Positions 1-5,804 of a stretch of 5,804 bases of DNA are shown here, in pieces. Below the pieces are notes generated by a model. The model was not told where the DNA came from, did no database searches, and saw only the letters and a program-made list of their open reading frames with translations. The first letter of the stretch is position 1. Each line of letters begins with the position of its first letter. A program made the translations under genes and the position numbers. The stretch is from Clostridiales bacterium (GTDB taxonomy: Bacteria; Bacillota; Clostridia; Christensenellales; UBA1242), in assembly GCA_918241715.1 (NCBI GenBank), contig CAKJYB010000015.1:1-5804 (forward strand). The letters are read 5' to 3'.

Positions 1-7
1 TTTTTAA

Positions 8-36
8 TTGATTTTTTTAAAGCGTTGTGGTATACT
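8..36 (+). promoter_or_regulatory. Sigma-70-type promoter with extended -10, upstream of the protease gene
   Basis: A -35 element TTGATT (8-13) is separated by exactly 17 bp from a -10 element TATACT (31-36). A TG at 28-29 sits one base upstream of the -10, giving the extended -10 form. Transcription would be expected to start about 6-9 bases after the -10, around 42-45, which coincides with the ATG at 43. This placement rules out the TTG at 25 as the normal start for transcripts from this promoter. The T-rich run at 1-18 may be the tail of an upstream terminator, but its stem would lie outside the window. The elements are seen directly; promoter function is inferred. Confidence 0.7.
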
Positions 37-42
37 AAAAGC

Positions 43-3000
43 ATGAAGACGTCTAGCAGAATGAACAGAAAATTCTGGGTGGTGATGCTCTTGGTAGCAT
101 TTATATTTTCAGTTGCATTTTTTGCAATTCCAAAAACCACATCAAACACAGCTTCTGTAAGTTTTGAAGACACCTATGAAGATTATTACAACGCCTACAT
201 GGACATTATGACAAACTACGAAGTGGCAAGTGCATCAAGTGTAGGGGCAGAAGAAGACAGAATTTCAAGACTTATTGTCAATACATACAAAGATATAGAC
301 GAAAATGGGGCCGTTGCGTCATGTTATTTTGATGGAACATACATTTTGCAATATTCAAATCTTGAAGATGCCGACAGGGCATACGAACTTTATCAAAATT
401 CTGGGATTGAAGTTTGTTATGACGAAAAGATAACGGCAGAATCTTCGGGTGTGTTTGCTATGTCAACAAGCTACAATTCTTGGGGCTGGAATCAGTCTAA
501 GGACTATTGTGGAATAAATGCTTATCTAAACACGCTTAGAGCAACAACTGACGAATCACAATACAACAAAGTTATTGTTGCAGTTTTGGACACGGGAATA
601 AACAGAGACCACAATTTGTTTGCTGGAAGAATTGACACGGCACATGCAAAATCATATGTTTCTGATTCTGGCACAACTTATAACTATGAAGACAAAAACG
701 GACACGGAACACACGTTAGTGGAACGATTGCAGAAGCAACACCAAGTGCCGTAAAAATTTTGCCACTCAAAGTTTTAAACTATAAGGGAGAGGGGTATTC
801 TTCCGGAATTATAAATGCAATAAACTATGCAAGAGGTCTTCAAGAAAACGGCAGTTTTTCTGATGGATATCAACTTAGAGTTATGAATATGAGTTTGGGG
901 CTTGAAGCTGGCAGTTCAAATGTTTTGACAACACCAATCACAAACGCTTACAACGCTGGAATATTGTCAGTTGTTGCTGCCGGAAACGAAAAGCAAAACA
1001 CTTCAAATTGTCAGCCTGCAAACATTTCTTGTGCAATTACAATTTCTGCTCTTAAGCAGGTGCAATATGGCACAAGTTATTTGTTGTTTGATTCTTCTTA
1101 CAGCAATTTTGGTAGCAGTGTTGACTTCTCTGCACCGGGCACATCAATCAGAAGTGCTTGGATTGGTGGAAGTGATGAAACAAAAATCGAAAGTGGAACG
1201 TCAATGGCGACTCCACATGCTTCTGCCTGCGTTGCACTTTTGTATATAAACCCAAAAATCACGGGAACAAGACCGGCAACCGAACTTACAGGATATGTCT
1301 ATGATATGCTTGTTGATAACGTAAACAAAAAGGATTTGTACAATTCTGGAAGTTATGCGATGGGCACAGCGACAAAAAACAACTATTATGGTTATGGTTG
1401 TATAAATATTGCAGGGTGTGCAATCCCAAGTGTTGGAAGTGTTACATTTAGTGTTGAAAACAGATTCCAAGATGGGGCATTTGACCTTTCTCTTGGATAT
1501 AGTGAAGAATACACCGGCACTCTCAAGGTTTATTATTCAACAACGGACGGAGAGTTGAACAGCCTTTTCCCTGCTTCAAAACACTTTACAGATTCAGTTA
1601 GAATCACGGCAATGGCTTACGTTTATGTTGGAGATGCTGTTGTTCAATGTAGTGAGATAACAACAAGAACTTACTATGTTGGAAACATGGATATTGAAAA
1701 GAATTATGTGATCGACAACGATGGGGCAATCAAGTATTATGGAACAGAGCTTACAACTTTAAATGTGCCAAACTCAATTGGTGGAAAACAGGTCAAAAAG
1801 TTGGCTAAACAAGCGTTCCAAAGCTCTTCCATTGTGCAAGTGGTAAATTTGCCAAGCTCAGTGACAGAAATTGGAGAAAATGCTTTCTATGGAAACTCCC
1901 ACATCAAAACAATATCTTGTGAAAGTTCTTCTGTTGCAATTGGCAAGGCTGCTTTCCAAAAATGTTATGCACTTGAAAACGTAAATATTGACAACATAGT
2001 ATCAATAGGAGACAACTGCTTTGCTTATGACAGCATGTTGACTTCTATGGCACTTCACAAAATAGAGACAATTGGAAGAAACGCCTTTACTTCTTCTGGA
2101 GTAAAAGATTTGTATTTGGGGCAAAATGTTGCTTCAATTGGTGCACATGTTTCACCTGTTTTGATTGAAAATGTCTATGGTTATGCCGGCACGGCAGCAG
2201 AGACATTTGCAACAAGTTGCAACGCGAATTTCAACGATTTGACTTTGCGCATCAGAGAAGATTTTGGAACACAAAAAGTTATCAAAAAGACGCAAACGGA
2301 CGATTTGGTTTTGACGTTTGTTGTAAAGGGATTCAGTCTTACAACAAGCAATATTGCCGTAAAAACATTGACAACATCTGTTCCAAACAGCGCAAAGCCA
2401 ACAATTACTCTTCAAGAGATTGAAACAAACTCTTGCTATAAAGTGTTGTGCAGATTTGAACATGCAAAGTTTACTTATTTAAACAACGGAACTTCATATA
2501 CTTTCCAAATCAAAGTTACTGATGGGTTTGGAAACCAAATCACAACAGCACAAACAAGAATTATTGTTTCAAGTGCCAGTGCATCACAATATGGATTTAA
2601 CCTTTGCGAAGGGGACTATGACGTTATTGTTGACGGCTGGAAGATTGAAAATCCAGCAGGCTTTGTGTTCTATAGTGGAAACAACTATAACATTCAGGTT
2701 GTGGCAAAAGACGGCTATAAGATTTCAAACGTAAAAATTGGTGGACAAAATGCAAACGAAGACAACTCAAAGCAGATAAACAATGTCTCTGAAAACGTTG
2801 CAATTGCACTTTCTTCTGCCGAACTTGAAACGCTTTCTGTAAGGTTTGTTTATTCCACAGAAAAGGGAAGTGTTGTTGTTGACGAACAAGATGTAGAGGA
2901 GTGCTTTGTTGACAGAAACGAAACCATCACATTTGAAGTAAAGGGCAAGAGTGGTTATTATGTAAAACGTGTTTTGCTTGATGGAGAAAAACTTGATGGC

Positions 3001-3441
3001 TTGGGGGCTCTTTACACAATTGAAAACATAGTAAAAAATCATGAAGTAGAAATTGTCTTTGAAGCTGCATATTTCAAAATATCAGTAACATACGTTGGCT
3101 CTTGTGGATCAATTTCTCCAAGTTCTGAAGTGCTCAACAAAGTTGCTTACGGCGAAACAAAAGAAATCACAATAACACCAAAAGCAGGCTACAAGATTGA
3201 CTTTGTAACAATTGACGGAAACGTTGTTAAGGTTGAAAATGGCACATTCAAGGTTGAAGAGATTTCAAAAGACACAGACGTTGTTGTGTCATTTAAGCAA
3301 GAAAGGGCATCAATTTTAAGTTCTGCAGGAGAGTCTGTGATTTTGGAATATTTCTTTGTGTTTGCCGCGTTATTTGCAATTTTTGTGATTGCAAGAATAA
3401 TCTTGTTTGTTGTTAGAAAAAACAAAGAAAAAGCAAAATAA
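43..3441 (+). CDS. Membrane-anchored subtilisin-like (S8) serine protease with BspA-type LRRs and C-terminal beta repeats
   Basis: This 1132-residue protein is predicted to be an exported endopeptidase held on the outer face of the membrane. Numbering is from ATG 43. Residues 1-30 form a signal sequence: a basic n-region, then a hydrophobic core (about 13-29). Residues about 77-130 resemble a subtilase propeptide. The S8 domain (about 147-455) has catalytic Asp183 in VAVLDTG, His221 in GHGTHVSGT, oxyanion Asn315 in AAGNE and nucleophile Ser387 in GTSMATPHAS, so it should be active. Next come a chitobiase/beta-hexosaminidase C-terminal-like module (about 464-546), BspA-type LRRs (about 583-703), an Ig-like beta stretch (about 735-845), three InlB/Flg_new-like repeats (850-1089), a transmembrane helix (1103-1124) and the basic tail RKNKEKAK. 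There is no LPXTG, so anchoring is not by sortase. The frame is open to the window edge, but the promoter and signal peptide favour ATG 43, or ATG 61 (MNRKF) as the alternative; neither has a clear Shine-Dalgarno. Eighteen cysteines is many for an exported protein of this kind. The substrate is unknown; the LRRs and repeats suggest binding to a surface or host polymer. Confidence 0.92.
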   Translation: MKTSSRMNRKFWVVMLLVAFIFSVAFFAIPKTTSNTASVSFEDTYEDYYNAYMDIMTNYEVASASSVGAEEDRISRLIVNTYKDIDENGAVASCYFDGTYILQYSNLEDADRAYELYQNSGIEVCYDEKITAESSGVFAMSTSYNSWGWNQSKDYCGINAYLNTLRATTDESQYNKVIVAVLDTGINRDHNLFAGRIDTAHAKSYVSDSGTTYNYEDKNGHGTHVSGTIAEATPSAVKILPLKVLNYKGEGYSSGIINAINYARGLQENGSFSDGYQLRVMNMSLGLEAGSSNVLTTPITNAYNAGILSVVAAGNEKQNTSNCQPANISCAITISALKQVQYGTSYLLFDSSYSNFGSSVDFSAPGTSIRSAWIGGSDETKIESGTSMATPHASACVALLYINPKITGTRPATELTGYVYDMLVDNVNKKDLYNSGSYAMGTATKNNYYGYGCINIAGCAIPSVGSVTFSVENRFQDGAFDLSLGYSEEYTGTLKVYYSTTDGELNSLFPASKHFTDSVRITAMAYVYVGDAVVQCSEITTRTYYVGNMDIEKNYVIDNDGAIKYYGTELTTLNVPNSIGGKQVKKLAKQAFQSSSIVQVVNLPSSVTEIGENAFYGNSHIKTISCESSSVAIGKAAFQKCYALENVNIDNIVSIGDNCFAYDSMLTSMALHKIETIGRNAFTSSGVKDLYLGQNVASIGAHVSPVLIENVYGYAGTAAETFATSCNANFNDLTLRIREDFGTQKVIKKTQTDDLVLTFVVKGFSLTTSNIAVKTLTTSVPNSAKPTITLQEIETNSCYKVLCRFEHAKFTYLNNGTSYTFQIKVTDGFGNQITTAQTRIIVSSASASQYGFNLCEGDYDVIVDGWKIENPAGFVFYSGNNYNIQVVAKDGYKISNVKIGGQNANEDNSKQINNVSENVAIALSSAELETLSVRFVYSTEKGSVVVDEQDVEECFVDRNETITFEVKGKSGYYVKRVLLDGEKLDGLGALYTIENIVKNHEVEIVFEAAYFKISVTYVGSCGSISPSSEVLNKVAYGETKEITITPKAGYKIDFVTIDGNVVKVENGTFKVEEISKDTDVVVSFKQERASILSSAGESVILEYFFVFAALFAIFVIARIILFVVRKNKEKAK
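1789..2151 (+). repeat. BspA-type leucine-rich repeats (LRR_5) inside the protease
   Basis: About 5.5 tandem units of 21-25 residues lie at protease residues 583-703. They share the pattern I-xx-IG-xx-AF, seen as VTEIGENAF, VAIGKAAF, VSIGDNCF and IETIGRNAF, each followed by a short loop and a beta strand such as VVNLPSS or DLYLGQN. This is the signature of the Treponema/BspA LRR_5 family, common in surface proteins of gut and oral bacteria and generally linked to binding. The last unit (VASIGAHV) is truncated. The repeats have diverged at DNA level, so they are not recent duplications. Confidence 0.85.
2590..3309 (+). repeat. Three tandem beta repeats (InlB B-repeat/Flg_new-like) in the protease C-terminus
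   Basis: Three units at residues 850-931, 932-1009 and 1012-1089 share a core of K-x-GY-xxxx-V-xxxG: KDGYKISNVKIGG (from 889), KSGYYVKRVLLDG (from 969) and KAGYKIDFVTIDG (from 1047), spaced 80 and 78 residues apart. Units 2 and 3 also end alike (IENIVKNHEVEIVFE and VEEISKDTDVVVSFK). This matches the divergent InlB B-repeat/Flg_new style of extracellular stalk or adhesion module. They probably hold the catalytic domain away from the membrane anchor that follows. The family name rests on pattern recognition rather than a search. Confidence 0.7.
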
Positions 3442-3445
3442 TGTT

Positions 3446-3473
3446 TTGAAAATTTAAATATTTATGATATTAT
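3446..3473 (+). promoter_or_regulatory. Extended -10 promoter of the lemA-DUF2207 operon
   Basis: In the 53-bp gap after the protease, TTGAAA (3446-3451) is followed after 16 bp by TATTAT (3468-3473), with TG at 3465-3466 giving an extended -10. Transcription should begin near 3480, leaving a leader of about 15 bases that is just long enough for the ribosome binding site. The design resembles the promoter at 8-36. An AT-only palindrome, TAAATATTTA (3455-3464), lies in the spacer. No convincing terminator precedes it, so read-through from the protease is also possible. Confidence 0.65.
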
Positions 3474-3482
3474 AAAATCGTT

Positions 3483-3489
3483 GGGAGGT
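3483..3489 (+). promoter_or_regulatory. Ribosome binding site of lemA
   Basis: GGGAGGT, close to the ideal Shine-Dalgarno, ends 5 bases before ATG 3495 and fixes that start. Its strength contrasts with the protease gene, which has no recognisable site. Confidence 0.85.
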
Positions 3490-3494
3490 ATATT

Positions 3495-4073
3495 ATGGCT
3501 ACTTGGCTTATTGTGGTTTTAGCTTTGGCAGGAGTATTGTTTTTGACAATCATTGCAATTGTTGCATGGTGGATTGGTTGCTACAATGCACTTATAAGAC
3601 TTAAAAACAATGCTGAAGAAGGTTATTCAACAATGGACGTTTACATGAAGAAGAGATATGATCTCATTCCAAACCTTGTTGAAACCGTAAAAGGTTTTGC
3701 AAAACAAGAAAAGGAAACTCTTGAAGGGGTTATGAGAGCAAGATATTCATGTATGTCTGCAAATGAACCTGAAGAAAAATCTAAGTATGAAAACATGCTT
3801 ACTGGCACACTTAAAACTCTTTTCAATGTTACGGAAAATTATCCAGAATTGAAATCAAATGCAAACTTTATCAATTTGTCAAATCAATTGCAAAGTTTGG
3901 AAGCAGAAATTTCTTCTGCAAGAAAATACTATAATGGTTGTGTAAAACTTTTAAACACAAAGATTGAAGTATTTCCATCAAATTTGATTGCAAGACGTTA
4001 TCATTTTGAAAAGAAGATGCTCTTCGAAATCACTGATGCTGAAGAAAGAAAAGCTCCAAAAGTTCAGTTTTAA
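3495..4073 (+). CDS. lemA: LemA family protein
   Basis: This 192-residue protein has one N-terminal membrane helix (about 4-28) followed by a helical-bundle domain. Family signatures are all present: YNALIRLKN just after the membrane, RYDLIPNLVETVKGFA (54-69), YPELKSNANF (116-125), SARKYYNG (about 141-148), FPSNLIA (160-166), and the closing APKVQF. The length is normal for the family and nothing is missing. Charged residues follow the helix directly, which suggests that the bundle faces the cytoplasm. LemA proteins are widespread and often encoded beside membrane proteins such as HtpX or DUF2207 proteins; their biochemical role is not settled, and none can be read from this sequence. It has its own promoter and a strong ribosome binding site. 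It ends in tandem stops (TAA TAA) and is followed after 12 bp by the DUF2207 gene, so the two are probably co-transcribed. Confidence 0.95.
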   Translation: MATWLIVVLALAGVLFLTIIAIVAWWIGCYNALIRLKNNAEEGYSTMDVYMKKRYDLIPNLVETVKGFAKQEKETLEGVMRARYSCMSANEPEEKSKYENMLTGTLKTLFNVTENYPELKSNANFINLSNQLQSLEAEISSARKYYNGCVKLLNTKIEVFPSNLIARRYHFEKKMLFEITDAEERKAPKVQF

Positions 4074-4074
4074 T

Positions 4075-4080
4075 AAGGAG
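4075..4080 (+). promoter_or_regulatory. Ribosome binding site of the DUF2207 gene
   Basis: AAGGAG, just after the lemA stop, lies 5 bases before ATG 4086. It supports that start and independent translation of the second gene on a shared transcript. Confidence 0.85.
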
Positions 4081-4085
4081 ATAAT

Positions 4086-5804
4086 ATGAGTGGAAACAAA
4101 AAAGGCGCTTTAATTATAGTCGCCTTTTTGCCTTTTATTTTGGCAATTGTTATCTTTTTTTGCTTTGGTCTTTTTAATTCTGTGGATCACACACCAGAAA
4201 GGGATACAAGTTATGAAATAACAAAATATGATGTTGAAGTTGACGTAAATGAAAATGGAACATACGACATCAAAGAGACGATCACGGCAAACTTTGTTGG
4301 CAATTACAAACACGGCATTGTCAGATGGCTTCCATCAAAACAACAGATAAAGTATTATAACACAGAAAACAAACTTGTTTCAAAAGGCAGAAAAGCTGCT
4401 GTTTCAAAATTTAGGCTCTATGATGGCACGCAACTGGCAAAGACGGATAATATAGACGGATTTAGAGTTTATTATTTTGGCGAAGAAAGTGAGTATGTGT
4501 ATGGAGAACAGACATACACTTTCAGCTACAATCTTGACCCGGGTGATGACAGAGACAAGAGTATGGATATGTTCTATTTCAACATAATCGGAAGTGGTTG
4601 GGACACAACAATTTCTGACATCACATTTAGAATAACATTTCCAACCGACATCGAAGGAAATGTTGAATTTTATGTTGGAAAGTATGGAGAAAGCAACGTT
4701 GACTCTCCAAGAATCACCAACAAAACAATATCAGGAGACACAATAACAGGAAAATGTGCTTCTCTTGAATTTGGCGAAGCAATAACAGCATTTAAGTCAT
4801 TCAAAAATGGCTATTTTGACTATTCTTCTCAAAGAAAGATTGCAATTGACATAGCTTTTGTTGTCGCTATGGTTATTCTTGCTGTGGTTGTGGTTGTTTT
4901 GATAATCACAAAAAGAAGAAAATTGCCTATTGTAGATGTTGTTGAGTTTAAAGCCCCAGAAGGTTTGACTCCGACTGAAGCAGGTTATTTAAACGACGGA
5001 AAAATCACAGGGGACGACTTGTCTAGTTTGATTGTGTATTGGGCGTCTAAAGGTATTGTAAGAATTGTGGAAAATGGCAAGAATTTGCAAGTTGTAAAAC
5101 TTAAAGACTTGCCTGCAAATGCAAAGGAACATGAAGAAATCTTGTTTAAAGCACTTTTCAAAAACAAAGAGAGTTTCTTCCCAGCAAAAGTTGGGTCAGA
5201 AGACATTGGAGAAGCAGGATACAAGTGCAAGAAAAGCGTGGAAAAAGCACATGCAGACAAATTTGATTTTGCAAACACAAAAAAATATTATTCAGTTTTG
5301 ACATTCCTTTCGCTTTTGATTGCTGTGCTGTTTTTAAAGACAACCATTCAAACATTTGAAACATCTTCAAAGACGATTGTGGCCATTTTGCTTGCAGGTG
5401 TTTCTATTGCAGGAGTGTCGCTGTTTGACAACATTTACAGCAACAAATACAAATATGGAAAGAAGAAGTTTTGGGCGTACATCATTTTTGATATGATTGC
5501 AATCTTTGCACCTTTGATAGTTTTTTCTGTGATATTTGACCATTACTACGACTTGCTTGGAGAAAGGTTTATCATCTTCCTTTTGCCTGTTCTTATAGTC
5601 TTGCTTGCCACAAAAATTGAAACATACACCGAAAAAGGCAAAAAGATTCTTGGGAGAATTAGGGGACTTAAAACTTACATCGAAACGGCAGAAAAAGACA
5701 AACTTGAAATGCTTGTAAAAGACAATCCAACAATTTTCTATGAGATTTTGCCTTATGCATACGTTTTGGGCGTTTCTGAAGTATATATGAACAAAATTAA
5801 AGAC
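4086..5804 (+). CDS. DUF2207 domain-containing membrane protein (3' end cut off by the window)
   Basis: The frame runs without a stop for 573 codons to the window edge. An N-terminal hydrophobic segment (about 9-29) serves as signal or anchor. A beta-rich extracytoplasmic domain follows (about 40-245), opening with YEITKYDVEVDVNENGTYDI and then HGIVRWLP, typical of the DUF2207 N-terminus. A membrane helix (252-275) is followed by basic KRRK, placing the next part in the cytoplasm. Residues about 288-360 (GLTPTEAGYLNDGKITGDDL, then VYWASKGIVRIVE) look like a winged-helix fold. Four more hydrophobic segments follow (about 403-418, 431-447, 463-485, 494-510). A cytoplasmic tail carries the family ending TYIETAEKDKLE and FYEILPYAYVLGVS. 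Family members are usually not much longer than this, so probably only a short tail is missing. The function is unknown; position after lemA suggests that the two work together. A terminator-like hairpin overlaps codons 5-15. Confidence 0.9.
   Translation, partial: MSGNKKGALIIVAFLPFILAIVIFFCFGLFNSVDHTPERDTSYEITKYDVEVDVNENGTYDIKETITANFVGNYKHGIVRWLPSKQQIKYYNTENKLVSKGRKAAVSKFRLYDGTQLAKTDNIDGFRVYYFGEESEYVYGEQTYTFSYNLDPGDDRDKSMDMFYFNIIGSGWDTTISDITFRITFPTDIEGNVEFYVGKYGESNVDSPRITNKTISGDTITGKCASLEFGEAITAFKSFKNGYFDYSSQRKIAIDIAFVVAMVILAVVVVVLIITKRRKLPIVDVVEFKAPEGLTPTEAGYLNDGKITGDDLSSLIVYWASKGIVRIVENGKNLQVVKLKDLPANAKEHEEILFKALFKNKESFFPAKVGSEDIGEAGYKCKKSVEKAHADKFDFANTKKYYSVLTFLSLLIAVLFLKTTIQTFETSSKTIVAILLAGVSIAGVSLFDNIYSNKYKYGKKKFWAYIIFDMIAIFAPLIVFSVIFDHYYDLLGERFIIFLLPVLIVLLATKIETYTEKGKKILGRIRGLKTYIETAEKDKLEMLVKDNPTIFYEILPYAYVLGVSEVYMNKIKD
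4099..4129 (+). terminator. Terminator- or attenuator-like hairpin inside the start of the DUF2207 gene
   Basis: AAAAAGGCG (4099-4107) pairs perfectly with CGCCTTTTT (4121-4129) across a 13-base loop that could pair further (CT 4108-4109 with AG 4118-4119 if T4120 bulges). The 3' side is U-rich and continues with GCCTTTTATTTT. This is the form of a weak intrinsic terminator. It lies in codons 5-15, which encode the start of the signal segment, so it may be a fortuitous product of Lys codons followed by Ala and Phe codons. If it works, it would trim lemA transcripts and lower DUF2207 expression, with translating ribosomes able to disrupt it. The stem has only four G-C pairs. Confidence 0.4.

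Noticed and set aside
25..42. TTG at 25 as the start codon of the protease, adding six residues
   Set aside because: The TTG lies within the promoter, upstream of the predicted transcription start, and has no ribosome binding site. The signal-peptide layout fits ATG 43 or ATG 61 better.
2152..2463. Minus-strand open frame of 103 codons
   Set aside because: It lies wholly inside the protease coding sequence, has a cysteine-rich, low-complexity product with no recognisable domain, and has no promoter or ribosome binding site. It is an antisense shadow.
2869..2883. Run of GTT triplets as a microsatellite or phase-variation tract
   Set aside because: It is short, in frame, and encodes a Val-rich beta strand. 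Gain or loss of triplets would not shift the frame, and similar valines recur in other codons across the repeats.
1789..3309. LRRs and C-terminal repeats as recent DNA duplications or a CRISPR-like array
   Set aside because: The repetition is visible only in protein sequence. The DNA of the units is strongly diverged, with no constant-length repeat and spacer pattern.
3434..3448. CAAAA...TTTTG inverted repeat at the protease stop, as a terminator
   Set aside because: The stem is only 5 bp with one G-C pair and no following U-tract, too weak for intrinsic termination.
4110..4313. Minus-strand open frame of 67 codons with hydrophobic stretches
   Set aside because: The hydrophobicity mirrors the signal segment of the DUF2207 gene on the other strand, and there is no ribosome binding site.
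4985..5278. Minus-strand open frame of 97 codons
   Set aside because: It is antisense to the cytoplasmic part of the DUF2207 gene, whose family match is clear. There is no independent coding support.

Overview
The window is an AT-rich stretch of bacterial chromosome with three genes, all on the + strand: an exported, membrane-anchored subtilisin-like protease (43-3441), a LemA-family membrane protein (3495-4073) and a DUF2207-family membrane protein (4086 to the window edge, cut off at its 3' end). Low-GC promoters, strong GGAGG-type ribosome binding sites, AGA/ACA/GCA/TTG-rich codon use and BspA-type leucine-rich repeats suggest an anaerobic Bacillota, probably an uncultured gut Clostridia-type lineage. 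Tryptophan is TGG and no in-frame TGA occurs, so nothing suggests the Mycoplasma code. Assignment below phylum is inference.

Positions 1-42 hold a T-rich stretch and a good sigma-70-type promoter (TTGATT, 17 bp, TATACT, with an extended -10 TG). It lies so close to the protease that transcription should begin at or next to its first ATG. The protease has, in order: a signal sequence, a propeptide-like region, an S8 catalytic domain with intact Asp/His/Ser/Asn, a chitobiase-C-like beta module, about 5.5 BspA-type LRRs, an Ig-like stretch, three roughly 78-80-residue beta repeats of the InlB B-repeat/Flg_new type, and a C-terminal transmembrane anchor with no LPXTG.

A 53-bp gap carries no convincing terminator but contains a second extended -10 promoter for lemA. 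lemA and the DUF2207 gene are 12 bp apart, each with a strong Shine-Dalgarno, and look like an operon. A terminator-like hairpin (9-bp perfect stem, U-rich 3' side) lies inside the first 15 codons of the DUF2207 gene and could attenuate it relative to lemA.

LemA and DUF2207 proteins are known genomic neighbours, and their molecular roles are poorly established. Pairing them with a surface protease could point to an envelope module, but this window alone cannot show that. I see no RNA gene, mobile element, CRISPR array or clearly undescribed system. The most useful leads are the near-leaderless protease start, the intragenic hairpin, and the modular, cysteine-rich protease.
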